From: CANHEE01 sp043777755
Lineage (GTDB): Bacteria > Bacteroidota > Bacteroidia > Chitinophagales > Saprospiraceae
Direction of reading: 5' to 3'
DNA: 16,075 nucleotides
Assembly (NCBI GenBank): GCA_043777755.1
Contig: JAYWHK010000342.1
Location: forward strand, 1 to 16,075
The notes beneath the pieces are model-generated. The model saw nothing but the letters and a program-made list of their open reading frames with translations. It did not search any database and was not told where the DNA came from. The position numbers and the translations under genes were made by a program. Positions 7,574 to 13,503 of the stretch are shown one piece after another. Positions within the stretch are counted from its first letter, which is position 1. Each line of letters starts with the position of its first letter.

Positions 7574-10435
7574 ATGAGAGAACTTTTGAGCCAAAACAAA
7601 CGCTATGTTGTTGGCGCAGTGGCTGTGCTATTGCTCCTTTCCTTGTATTTTTTTCGATTGCCTTTTATGAACATTGATGCTACGGAAGCGATTCCTACAT
7701 CAGCTGGAATTGTTGTGGAAATACCTGATATTCAACAATGTAAGAAGCAACTGGACACTACAGCTTATCGTGATGCGCTTTCACAAATGACTTTGAGTGA
7801 AAAATGTGCGTCGGATTTGACCAATCTACACCGTATTTTTGACGAAAGTATTTTGCCAAAAAATATGAATTTATTGGCAGCCGCAAGTGAGAGCAATTCA
7901 CAAAGCATTGATTTTCTGTATATTGTGGACAGTAAGTGGCGAAAAATCCATATTCGTTCTTTGCTCGAAAAATTACATGGCGTAAAAGTTTCAGCGTATA
8001 ATTTTCAAGGACATGAGGTGCTGAATGTTATGCTTTGGAATAATTTTGCCTTTTCGTTTAGCACTTACCACAACCTAATTATTGGCGCACGATACGCCAC
8101 CTTAGTAGAAGATGCGCTTTTGGCAATTGACCAAAAAAACAGCATCGCCAACAGTCGAAAATTCACTAAATTACACGACGATTTGAAGGGAAAATACGAT
8201 ATGAGTATTTATTTCAATATAGATGCGATGCCCAAAATGTTGTCTTCTTTTTTGACACCTGATAAAAAGCAAGAACTCACAAACCTCTCAAAATCAATGG
8301 CTTGGCTTGGCTCTGGTCTTACTTTTTCAAAAGAAGGCATTGCTTTAAAAGGTGGAATTTCGATGTCAAGGGACAATGCTTTTAACAATGCACTTAGTAA
8401 AGATTTGTTCCATAATCGAAAAGATATTGCACAAGTTTTGCCAACAAATACCGCTATGATGACTTGGGTCGGAACGGGTGATTTCCAACATTTCAATAGC
8501 TTGGTCGGTGGCAATTATTTGTTCAATTATTACCTTGCGCCGTGGCTTGGTGAAGAGTTCGCTTATTTTATGATGGAACCTTACAGCGCAGAAACAACGT
8601 CTGAAATTTATTTGGCTTTTAAAATTCAAGATAAAAAAAAGGCATTGGAAAAAATGCAAGCCTTAGAAGAAAAAGTTGGTTTGCTGCAAAATTATGATTA
8701 TAATACTTTCAAAATCAAGCAGTTAGCAAATGACGATTTACTCGAAGGAGCTATCGGAGAAAGGGCAAAAGCAATGCAAAAACCTTATTTTGTTTATGCT
8801 GGCGATTACATGGTTTTCTGTAGTTCTCGGGCAGGTATTGAAGTTTTCATCGACAAATATATGGTTGGTCAAACCTTAGTGAATGATGTTGCTTATCAGA
8901 GTTTTGAAGAACAACAAACAGATAAAACAAACCTTTTTTTCTATTTAAACTCTACATATTTGAGTGAAATGCTGCAAAAATCATTTCAAGAAGAAGTGAG
9001 CGAACAACTGACTTATCAATTTGAACAAGTGAGTCAGCTCAATCTTTTGGGTGTTAATTTGCGGGCATATTCGGGTGGTTTTGATTTTACAGGAAAAATA
9101 AAATGGAATATTAAGAAAAAAACAAAAACGAATATTGCCAGTGTTGCTTGGAAAACTTTGTTAGATGCTGATGCTGTGATTGCACCAGCGGTTGTGTTGA
9201 ATCCACTGACCGAAGATACGGAGATTTTTATTCAAGATATTCAAAATCAAATCTATATCATCAATGGTTCGGGTGAAATCACGAAAAAAAGAAAAATTGA
9301 TGGCAAGATTTTAAGCGAAGTAAAACAGGTAGAATATTTCGGAAATGGCAAATTGTATTATATTTTTAATACAGAAAATAAAGTGTATATTTTGGATGAC
9401 AAAGGAAATGATGCGCAAAATTTTCCTATTTTGATTCAAAGTCCAGCAACTTCGGGTATGTTGGTTGTCGATTTTGACCGTTCAAAAAACTATCAATACT
9501 TTATTCCTACCAAAAATGGAAATATTTATGGTTTTGAAAAAAATGGAAAACCATTGGCAGGCTGGAATCCTCGAATGGGCGTAGGGGCGATTAGTGTCCC
9601 GATACGACATTTTCAAACAGAAGGCAAAGATTTTATTGTTGCCATCAATCAGGCTAAAAAAATCATGGCTTTTAGGAGAAATGGCGAACTGCGTTTTTCG
9701 TTAGATGCAGCTTCGTCGGTGCTTTCGCCAGCTGGTTTTCAAGGCACGCCACCTGAGCGAATCGTCGTGAGTGATGCGGCAGGAATCGTTCAAAACATTA
9801 ATTTTGCAGGTGATGATTTCAAAATGGCACTTAAAACAGGAACAGGCAACGAGCATAAATTTTTATATACAGATGTTTTAGGCGATAATAAAAATGAGTA
9901 TATTGTGTTGAATAACAACGTTTTAGCTTGTCACGGTTACGATGGCGAAACCTTCAAACCATTTTTCACTTACAAATTTCAAGACAAAATTGACGAGGTT
10001 TTTCCTGTAACTTTTCCAAATAGAAGCAAAAAATACATTGGTCTGGTTTGTAAAGCGTCAGCACATATTTTTTTGATGGACGGCACAGGCAAAATCTATA
10101 AAGAATTTCCTTTGGGAGGCACAACCTCTTTTCAGTTGTGCAATTTTTTTGGAGAAGACGTAAATACTTTGGTTGTTGCGAATGGAACGAGTGTTTATAC
10201 CTACAAACTGAAAGAAATTGGTGTTCCATCTATTACAAAACCCTACAAAATCGTTCCGAAAGATACTGCGAAATCGCTACTTAAAAATACACCAAAAATT
10301 ATTGCAAAACCTGTTGTACCAGTTCCAACACCAGCACCTAAATCAACTGTTCCGCCAAAAGCTGTTCCGATTCCACCAAAACAAGTACCAAAAGTAGCAC
10401 CAAAAACGATTGTAAAACCAGTGCCAAACAATTAA
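7574..10435 (+). CDS. Uncharacterised membrane-anchored protein with beta-propeller-like C-terminus
   Basis: The 953-residue protein has a single N-terminal membrane segment (about residues 10-28, YVVGAVAVLLLLSLYFF), so the rest is probably periplasmic or extracytoplasmic. Residues about 35-510 are an alpha/beta region beginning PTSAGIVVEIPD; its opening recalls DUF3352-type proteins, a weak assignment. Residues about 520-890 hold repeated units with the pattern of PQQ/FG-GAP-type propeller blades (NQIYIINGSGEI, NKVYILDDKGN, GNIYGFEKNGKPLAGW, KKIMAFRRNGELRF). The last ~50 residues are rich in Pro, Lys, Val and Ala (PVVPVPTPAPKS and similar), a likely disordered linker. The ATG at 7574 is needed to keep the membrane segment. 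No enzyme motif is seen. The architecture suggests a scaffold or sensor at the inner membrane, but that is inference. Confidence 0.85.
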   Translation: MRELLSQNKRYVVGAVAVLLLLSLYFFRLPFMNIDATEAIPTSAGIVVEIPDIQQCKKQLDTTAYRDALSQMTLSEKCASDLTNLHRIFDESILPKNMNLLAAASESNSQSIDFLYIVDSKWRKIHIRSLLEKLHGVKVSAYNFQGHEVLNVMLWNNFAFSFSTYHNLIIGARYATLVEDALLAIDQKNSIANSRKFTKLHDDLKGKYDMSIYFNIDAMPKMLSSFLTPDKKQELTNLSKSMAWLGSGLTFSKEGIALKGGISMSRDNAFNNALSKDLFHNRKDIAQVLPTNTAMMTWVGTGDFQHFNSLVGGNYLFNYYLAPWLGEEFAYFMMEPYSAETTSEIYLAFKIQDKKKALEKMQALEEKVGLLQNYDYNTFKIKQLANDDLLEGAIGERAKAMQKPYFVYAGDYMVFCSSRAGIEVFIDKYMVGQTLVNDVAYQSFEEQQTDKTNLFFYLNSTYLSEMLQKSFQEEVSEQLTYQFEQVSQLNLLGVNLRAYSGGFDFTGKIKWNIKKKTKTNIASVAWKTLLDADAVIAPAVVLNPLTEDTEIFIQDIQNQIYIINGSGEITKKRKIDGKILSEVKQVEYFGNGKLYYIFNTENKVYILDDKGNDAQNFPILIQSPATSGMLVVDFDRSKNYQYFIPTKNGNIYGFEKNGKPLAGWNPRMGVGAISVPIRHFQTEGKDFIVAINQAKKIMAFRRNGELRFSLDAASSVLSPAGFQGTPPERIVVSDAAGIVQNINFAGDDFKMALKTGTGNEHKFLYTDVLGDNKNEYIVLNNNVLACHGYDGETFKPFFTYKFQDKIDEVFPVTFPNRSKKYIGLVCKASAHIFLMDGTGKIYKEFPLGGTTSFQLCNFFGEDVNTLVVANGTSVYTYKLKEIGVPSITKPYKIVPKDTAKSLLKNTPKIIAKPVVPVPTPAPKSTVPPKAVPIPPKQVPKVAPKTIVKPVPNN

Positions 10436-10541
10436 AATGGAAACAGGGAACTTTATCAGGATTTTATAGGTTTAATAAATATTGCTTGTTAAGGCTGGAC
10501 AACTTTCTGACTTACGACTTAATAAACTTAAATAAAAAAAC

Positions 10542-10922
10542 ATGGCTAAGAAAAATAAAATACAAAGTTTGCTCATCAACGATGAAATCCTTGATTTAAA
10601 AGATGGATTGAGCGAAAAGAATTTTGACCGATTGGACAGAGAAATCAGCATCGAGTTGAAAAAATTAGATTTGACCGAACAGCAATTGGTTTTGAAAGAA
10701 AAACAATTGCACATCGAAGAAATCAAGCGTCGTCAGATGAAAAATGAAGAAAAACAAACCGCTATTGAGCTGATTGATTCCCTTCAAAACCTTATGACCG
10801 CCCATATCGTGGACGCTGACCGCACTGTGATGGGCAGCGAACCCGTTTTGATTCCCGTCTATGACGAAATAGAACGTGGATTAATCAAGAAAAAAATATT
10901 TGATATTTTGAAAGAATTTTAG
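10542..10922 (+). CDS. Hypothetical coiled-coil protein, 126 residues
   Basis: Not recognised. The protein is highly charged, with no signal peptide or membrane segment, so probably cytosolic. Residues about 30-85 are a heptad-like helix rich in Lys, Glu, Leu and Gln (ELKKLDLTEQQLVLKEKQ and following), predicted coiled coil. A compact C-terminal part (MTAHIVDADRTVMGSEPV to IFDILKEF) looks like a small folded segment. It starts 106 bp after the 953-residue gene in the same direction with no terminator between, so cotranscription is possible. Codon use looks like its neighbours. The last codons (FDILKEF and stop) are duplicated downstream at 11382-11459. Confidence 0.75.
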   Translation: MAKKNKIQSLLINDEILDLKDGLSEKNFDRLDREISIELKKLDLTEQQLVLKEKQLHIEEIKRRQMKNEEKQTAIELIDSLQNLMTAHIVDADRTVMGSEPVLIPVYDEIERGLIKKKIFDILKEF

Positions 10923-10975
10923 AATATACACCATAAAAAAGCTATTTTTACGTTTAAGTTAAAAATAGCTTTTTT
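10898..10975. repeat. 78-bp direct repeat, copy A
   Basis: Covers the last codons of the 126-residue gene, its stop, and the terminator through GCTTTTTT. It matches 11382-11459 at about 73 of 78 positions without gaps. Within the coding part the only change is synonymous (TTG to TTA, Leu). Flanks on both sides differ between the copies. Confidence 0.85.
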
Positions 10976-10986
10976 ATGATGTATAT
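10924..10986. terminator. Hairpin terminator of the 126-residue gene
   Basis: A 27-bp stem with one mismatch (10931 against 10979) and a 9-nt loop (10951-10959). The core is AAAAAAGCTATTTTTA paired with TAAAAATAGCTTTTTT. It begins 2 nt after the stop codon; symmetrical A and T runs make it usable from both strands. Confidence 0.7.
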
Positions 10987-10998
10987 ACAGTTGTTTTG

Positions 10999-11040
10999 AT
11001 AACAAAAAATGCCAGCGATTCTGCTGGCATTTTTTGTTAT
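10999..11040. terminator. Second perfect hairpin, 18-bp stem
   Basis: ATAACAAAAAATGCCAGC (10999-11016) pairs perfectly with GCTGGCATTTTTTGTTAT (11023-11040) around the 6-nt loop GATTCT. The T6 run in the distal arm is typical of an intrinsic terminator. It lies 12 nt after the preceding hairpin, so the two form a tandem pair. Confidence 0.65.
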
Positions 11041-11047
11041 ACTTAAT

Positions 11048-11055
11048 TATCTTTG
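11048..11055 (+). promoter_or_regulatory. -7 promoter element before the small-peptide ORF
   Basis: TATCTTTG is an exact match to TAnnTTTG, reading towards the ORF at 11117. A -33 TTTG at the usual spacing is absent; the region it would occupy is the right arm of the 10999-11040 hairpin. Confidence 0.45.
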
Positions 11056-11116
11056 CAAAAATATTGAATTTGAAGGAATCGGTAATATTGCCGACAACCA
11101 AAATCGTATTTTCAAT

Positions 11117-11212
11117 ATGGTAAAGTTAATGCTTTTAGAATTAGCAAGAATTATTCTGATTGTAGTAATTTGGTACGTAAGTAACCAATTATTTGACAAA
11201 AAGGATAAGTAA
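11117..11212 (+). CDS. Possible 31-residue hydrophobic membrane peptide
   Basis: From the ATG at 11117 the ORF encodes a peptide starting MVKLMLLELARIILIVVIWY and ending in a charged tail (FDKKDK). Residues about 4-22 would form one membrane helix. The frame is open further upstream, to an ATG at 11009, giving 67 residues. That longer start lies inside the hairpin 10999-11040 and upstream of the -7 box at 11048-11055, so the short form is preferred. A GGAA-containing stretch at 11072-11077 is too distant to serve as its ribosome site. A strong terminator follows 12 bp after the stop. Size, hydrophobicity and the opposing RNA candidate recall type I toxin peptides; no family is recognised and the ORF may not be translated. 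Confidence 0.4.
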   Translation: MVKLMLLELARIILIVVIWYVSNQLFDKKDK

Positions 11213-11216
11213 AGCT

Positions 11217-11291
11217 AAAAAAAGAGGTCGGTGCTAGAACACCGACCTTCTTATTTTTCGGTAACAACCGACAAATTAATGCTATTTAGAA
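11217..11291 (-). ncRNA. Candidate small antisense RNA
   Basis: Transcription leftward from the promoter at 11294-11325 would begin near 11287-11291. The RNA would pass a small hairpin (TCGGT-TGTT-ACCGA, 11271-11258) and then a strong one (AGGTCGGTG and CACCGACCT, 11248-11225), and end in seven U (complement of 11223-11217). Predicted length is about 70-75 nt. It would be complementary to the 3' untranslated end of the small-peptide mRNA. Entirely predicted from promoter and terminator. Confidence 0.4.
11225..11248. terminator. Bidirectional intrinsic terminator
   Basis: A 9-bp GC-rich stem (AGGTCGGTG with CACCGACCT) and 6-nt loop CTAGAA. On the plus strand it is followed by TCTTATTTTT; on the minus strand by CTCTTTTTTT. 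It can therefore end the small-peptide transcript and the opposing RNA. Confidence 0.75.
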
Positions 11292-11293
11292 TA

Positions 11294-11325
11294 CAAAGAT
11301 ATAGCTTTTTTTTATTTTTTACAAA
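11294..11325 (-). promoter_or_regulatory. Complete Bacteroidota-type promoter, leftward
   Basis: On the minus strand TTTG (11325-11322) is followed after 20 nt by TATCTTTG (11301-11294). Both halves match the TTTG / TAnnTTTG consensus at normal spacing, the best promoter in this window. There is no ORF of note downstream before the terminator at 11248-11225, which points to a small RNA. Confidence 0.6.
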
Positions 11326-11381
11326 TTTTTGTAAACGCTAATTAAAAATTTTTGCTTATTTTTTAGTTTCTTTTGCAAAAC

Positions 11382-11459
11382 ATTTGATATTTTAAAAGAA
11401 TTTTAGAATATACATCATAAAAAAGCTATTTTTACGTTTTAAGTAAAAATAGCTTTTTT
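11382..11459. repeat. 78-bp direct repeat, copy B
   Basis: Second copy of 10898-10975. It carries the 3' end of the 126-residue gene (FDILKEF and stop) without the rest of the gene. At 11415 it has T where copy A has C, the base that would complete copy A's stem, so B may keep the ancestral base there. Confidence 0.85.
11419..11459. terminator. Terminator-like hairpin abutting the MtfA-like gene start
   Basis: A 16-bp perfect stem (AAAAAAGCTATTTTTA, 11419-11434; TAAAAATAGCTTTTTT, 11444-11459) with a 9-nt loop. The T run ends 4 nt before the ATG at 11464, so it occupies the ribosome-binding region of that gene. It may terminate upstream transcripts or act as an attenuator. Confidence 0.6.
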
Positions 11460-11463
11460 GTTT

Positions 11464-12288
11464 ATGAAAACACCTTCTCGTTTAATTATTGTCGTTTGCT
11501 TGTTATTTGCTGTAGCTTTTGCCTACACTTCGTGGAAAATGGGCTTGGAAAATACGCCCGTCTATATCATTCCACTAATTGTGATGATGGCAACTGCTTT
11601 TGTAATGGCACCTCAAATAGATTGGTGGTGGTACAAACGCAATCCACGTGACATTGACCCTATGCTGGGCAATCTTTTTCAAAAACATTTGACTTTTTAT
11701 CAAAATTTAAACGAAGCGGATAAACTTCGTTTTCGCCAACGTGTTGATTTATATCTGATGACCGTTGAGTTTATCGTGCCTTCACAAAACGAAGAAAAAG
11801 TCATTCCCGAAGACCTCAAACATTGGGTTTCGGCATACCGTACCATGACGACTTGGGGCAAAGAAAAAATAGAAAATGAAAAATTTGAAAAGATTGTTGC
11901 CTATATGAATCCTTTCCCTTCGCCACAACATCCGCACGATTTTCACGCTTGCGAATCTTTCGAGGAAGATGGCGTTTTGCTTTTTGCCTTAGCTCCGATG
12001 ATTCATTCGATTACAGCACCAAGCCAATGTTTTAATCCTGTTTTATATGAGTTTTGCAAGGTATTCCAAACAACTTACTGGAGCAAACATCCCGAGCTTA
12101 ACGAATCTCATTGGGCTGATTTAGAGCAAATTAGCGGATTTTCAAAAGAGCAAATTCACAAAACAATTGGCTTGCCAGATATAGATATTCGTGCTGTAGC
12201 GATGAGTTTTTACATTCTCTTCCCACAACGCTTCAAACGCTTTTTGCCAAGCCAAACAGAAGGTTTAAAAGAAACTTTTGGATTTTAA
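11464..12288 (+). CDS. Divergent MtfA-like protein, apparently without zinc ligands
   Basis: A 274-residue protein with two N-terminal membrane segments (about residues 5-23 and 32-48) and a cytosolic domain. The domain follows the order of MtfA/M90-type peptidases: NLNEADKLRFRQRVDLYL, a helix with AYRTMTTWG, a strand near IVAYMNPFPSP, EDGVLLFALAPM, then NPVLYEFCKVFQ where active members have a LHEFAHAL-type motif, and RAVAMSFYILFPQRFKRFLP where they have an AVxxEYFFxxPExF segment. The HExxH residues appear as YEFCK and the third ligand Glu as Ser. If the alignment is right, this is a non-catalytic relative. The assignment rests on remembered family patterns and is moderate. ATG at 11464 is preferred to TTG 11458. 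It runs convergently into the lipoprotein gene with a 2-bp gap and no hairpin between. Confidence 0.55.
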   Translation: MKTPSRLIIVVCLLFAVAFAYTSWKMGLENTPVYIIPLIVMMATAFVMAPQIDWWWYKRNPRDIDPMLGNLFQKHLTFYQNLNEADKLRFRQRVDLYLMTVEFIVPSQNEEKVIPEDLKHWVSAYRTMTTWGKEKIENEKFEKIVAYMNPFPSPQHPHDFHACESFEEDGVLLFALAPMIHSITAPSQCFNPVLYEFCKVFQTTYWSKHPELNESHWADLEQISGFSKEQIHKTIGLPDIDIRAVAMSFYILFPQRFKRFLPSQTEGLKETFGF

Positions 12289-12290
12289 TT

Positions 12291-12881
12291 CTAATAAAGA
12301 GAACACATTTTGAAGCGTCCGATAGGTTTGTCCAAACAAAAAACTCGACCACCGCCCATCAATACTTTTGAAGGTGTCGTATCGCCAAGCATATAAGTAA
12401 CAGAACTTGAATTAGGAACTTGTTCCCATTGTCCAGAACTATTCTTTTGTACCATCATTACTTTCACTTGAATAGCCCCAGTTGGACGACCAAGCCAAGG
12501 ACATTTTGGATTTTGTTTAGCCAAAGGTTTATTGGTTAATGTGATGCCTTGTTCCTGTACCATTGTTGGGAAAGCAGACTTCGTTTTGATAACGCCACTT
12601 GGCGTATTAAACATGTGGATACTGCCCCATCCGCTAAAAGAAACATCAAATTCAAATTCCATTTTACCTTCGTAAATGACCTGTACACCTACCGTACCGC
12701 ACATTCCACGACTATTCGCACTTTGCAAAAAAGAATCTTCGTAGGTAAAGTCAGCATCGTCTTCGACCGTTTTTTGAGTTAAGGTTTGGGCTTCTTCTGT
12801 TTGAATTGTTTCTTTGCTGCAACCTAAAATAAGGAAGCTCAAAAAACATAGACAAATAGCAATTTTTGGAAAATTTCTCAT
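12291..12881 (-). CDS. Lipoprotein of unknown function with four cysteines
   Basis: A 196-residue protein with a type II signal peptide (MRNFPK, then a hydrophobic stretch ending LILGC, lipidated Cys21). Position 22-50 is an acidic, flexible linker rich in Glu, Asp, Thr and Gln. The rest is probably a small beta domain exposed in the periplasm or at the outer membrane. Four further cysteines (61, 127, 182, 193) could form two disulfides. No family was recognised. The minus strand upstream has AAACTTTG (12895-12888), one mismatch from the -7 box, 6 nt before the ATG. The 3' end lies 2 bp from the stop of the convergent MtfA-like gene, so the two transcripts probably overlap. Confidence 0.8.
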   Translation of the reverse strand: MRNFPKIAICLCFLSFLILGCSKETIQTEEAQTLTQKTVEDDADFTYEDSFLQSANSRGMCGTVGVQVIYEGKMEFEFDVSFSGWGSIHMFNTPSGVIKTKSAFPTMVQEQGITLTNKPLAKQNPKCPWLGRPTGAIQVKVMMVQKNSSGQWEQVPNSSSVTYMLGDTTPSKVLMGGGRVFCLDKPIGRFKMCSLY

Positions 12882-13171
12882 AATCAGTCAAAGTTTTTAA
12901 ATTAATAAAATAAAATACAAGGCTTTACAGCATTTCATTGCTGTCGCTCTAAAAATTCCGTTTTCAGTGGAGTGCAGAAAATTTCCTTTTGATGGTCTTA
13001 GACCACCAAATGAGTTTTCAAGTGAGTTAAAAACTTTAATTGTGTGTGTGTTGTGTGTAAAATAAAAAAGTAAAGACTGGATTATGTTCATATTGAAGCC
13101 AAAATAACATAGCTTTCACTATATCATTTTGAAAATCGGCTTGGGACTCAATAAACGACAATAAGGTTGGG

Positions 13172-13219
13172 ACTATTCCATGCGCATACTTGTTGAGAGT
13201 ATCCGAATGTGCGAATAGT
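13172..13219. other. Possible structured RNA hairpin
   Basis: ACTATTC (13172-13178) pairs with GAATAGT (13213-13219), and GCGCAT (13182-13187) with ATGTGC (13207-13212, one G-U pair), enclosing a loop of about 19 nt. GC content is higher than around it. It could be part of a small RNA; no promoter supports this. Confidence 0.3.
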
Positions 13220-13247
13220 TTTAGTCATTAACTTCTATAGAGGCGTA

Positions 13248-13354
13248 GAATTGTTCGAGTCTATTTTGTCGTTATGAAAAATTAAAAATAATTGACTAAA
13301 AGAAAATTATTTTGAATTTTTATAACGACTGAAGAAAATAGATTAGACAATTTA
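13248..13354. repeat. Long imperfect inverted repeat
   Basis: Arms around 13249-13293 and 13305-13353 pair in blocks: AATTGT, TCTATTTT, GTCGTTAT, AAAAATT and AAAATAATT, each with its complement in the opposite arm. They are separated by small bulges and single mismatches, and the loop is about 11 nt. It has no coding capacity and may be a MITE-like remnant or an RNA gene. Confidence 0.6.
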
Positions 13355-13503
13355 GCCTAAATATATTTTAGTATAAGGTTCAATAGTGCAAAGTAACGGG
13401 CTTTTTCTGAAAGATGCAAGTTTAACATATAAATATTTTTATAATTTAACATATCATTAATATTTATAATGTAAAAACAACGCCTTTGTGACATGGTTTT
13501 ATT

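Larger units (their letters stand above)
12882..13503. other. 622-bp intergenic region without a supported gene
   Basis: The stretch separates two minus-strand genes. It contains a small hairpin (ACAGCA / TGCTGT, 12927-12944), a 13-nt palindrome TGGTCTTAGACCA (12993-13005), a TG-rich simple repeat (13041-13058), a repeated TTGGGACT (13141 and 13167), and the structures at 13172-13219 and 13248-13354. A 64-codon minus ORF (12897-13091) lacks any recognisable feature and is not called. AT content rises towards the right end. Confidence 0.7.

Noticed and set aside
10243..10431. Glycine-rich 62-residue minus-strand ORF
   Set aside because: It is the antisense of the Pro/Lys/Val-rich tail of the 953-residue protein; the composition is a by-product.
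11009..11212. 67-residue ORF starting at the ATG at 11009
   Set aside because: Its start and first codons are the arms of a perfect hairpin, and the nearby -7 box lies after the start. The shorter ATG at 11117 fits better.
12897..13091. 64-residue minus-strand ORF upstream of the lipoprotein
   Set aside because: No signal, motif or promoter supports it. The wording GGLRPSKGNFLHSTENG recalls translated dispersed DNA repeats, but I cannot confirm copies.
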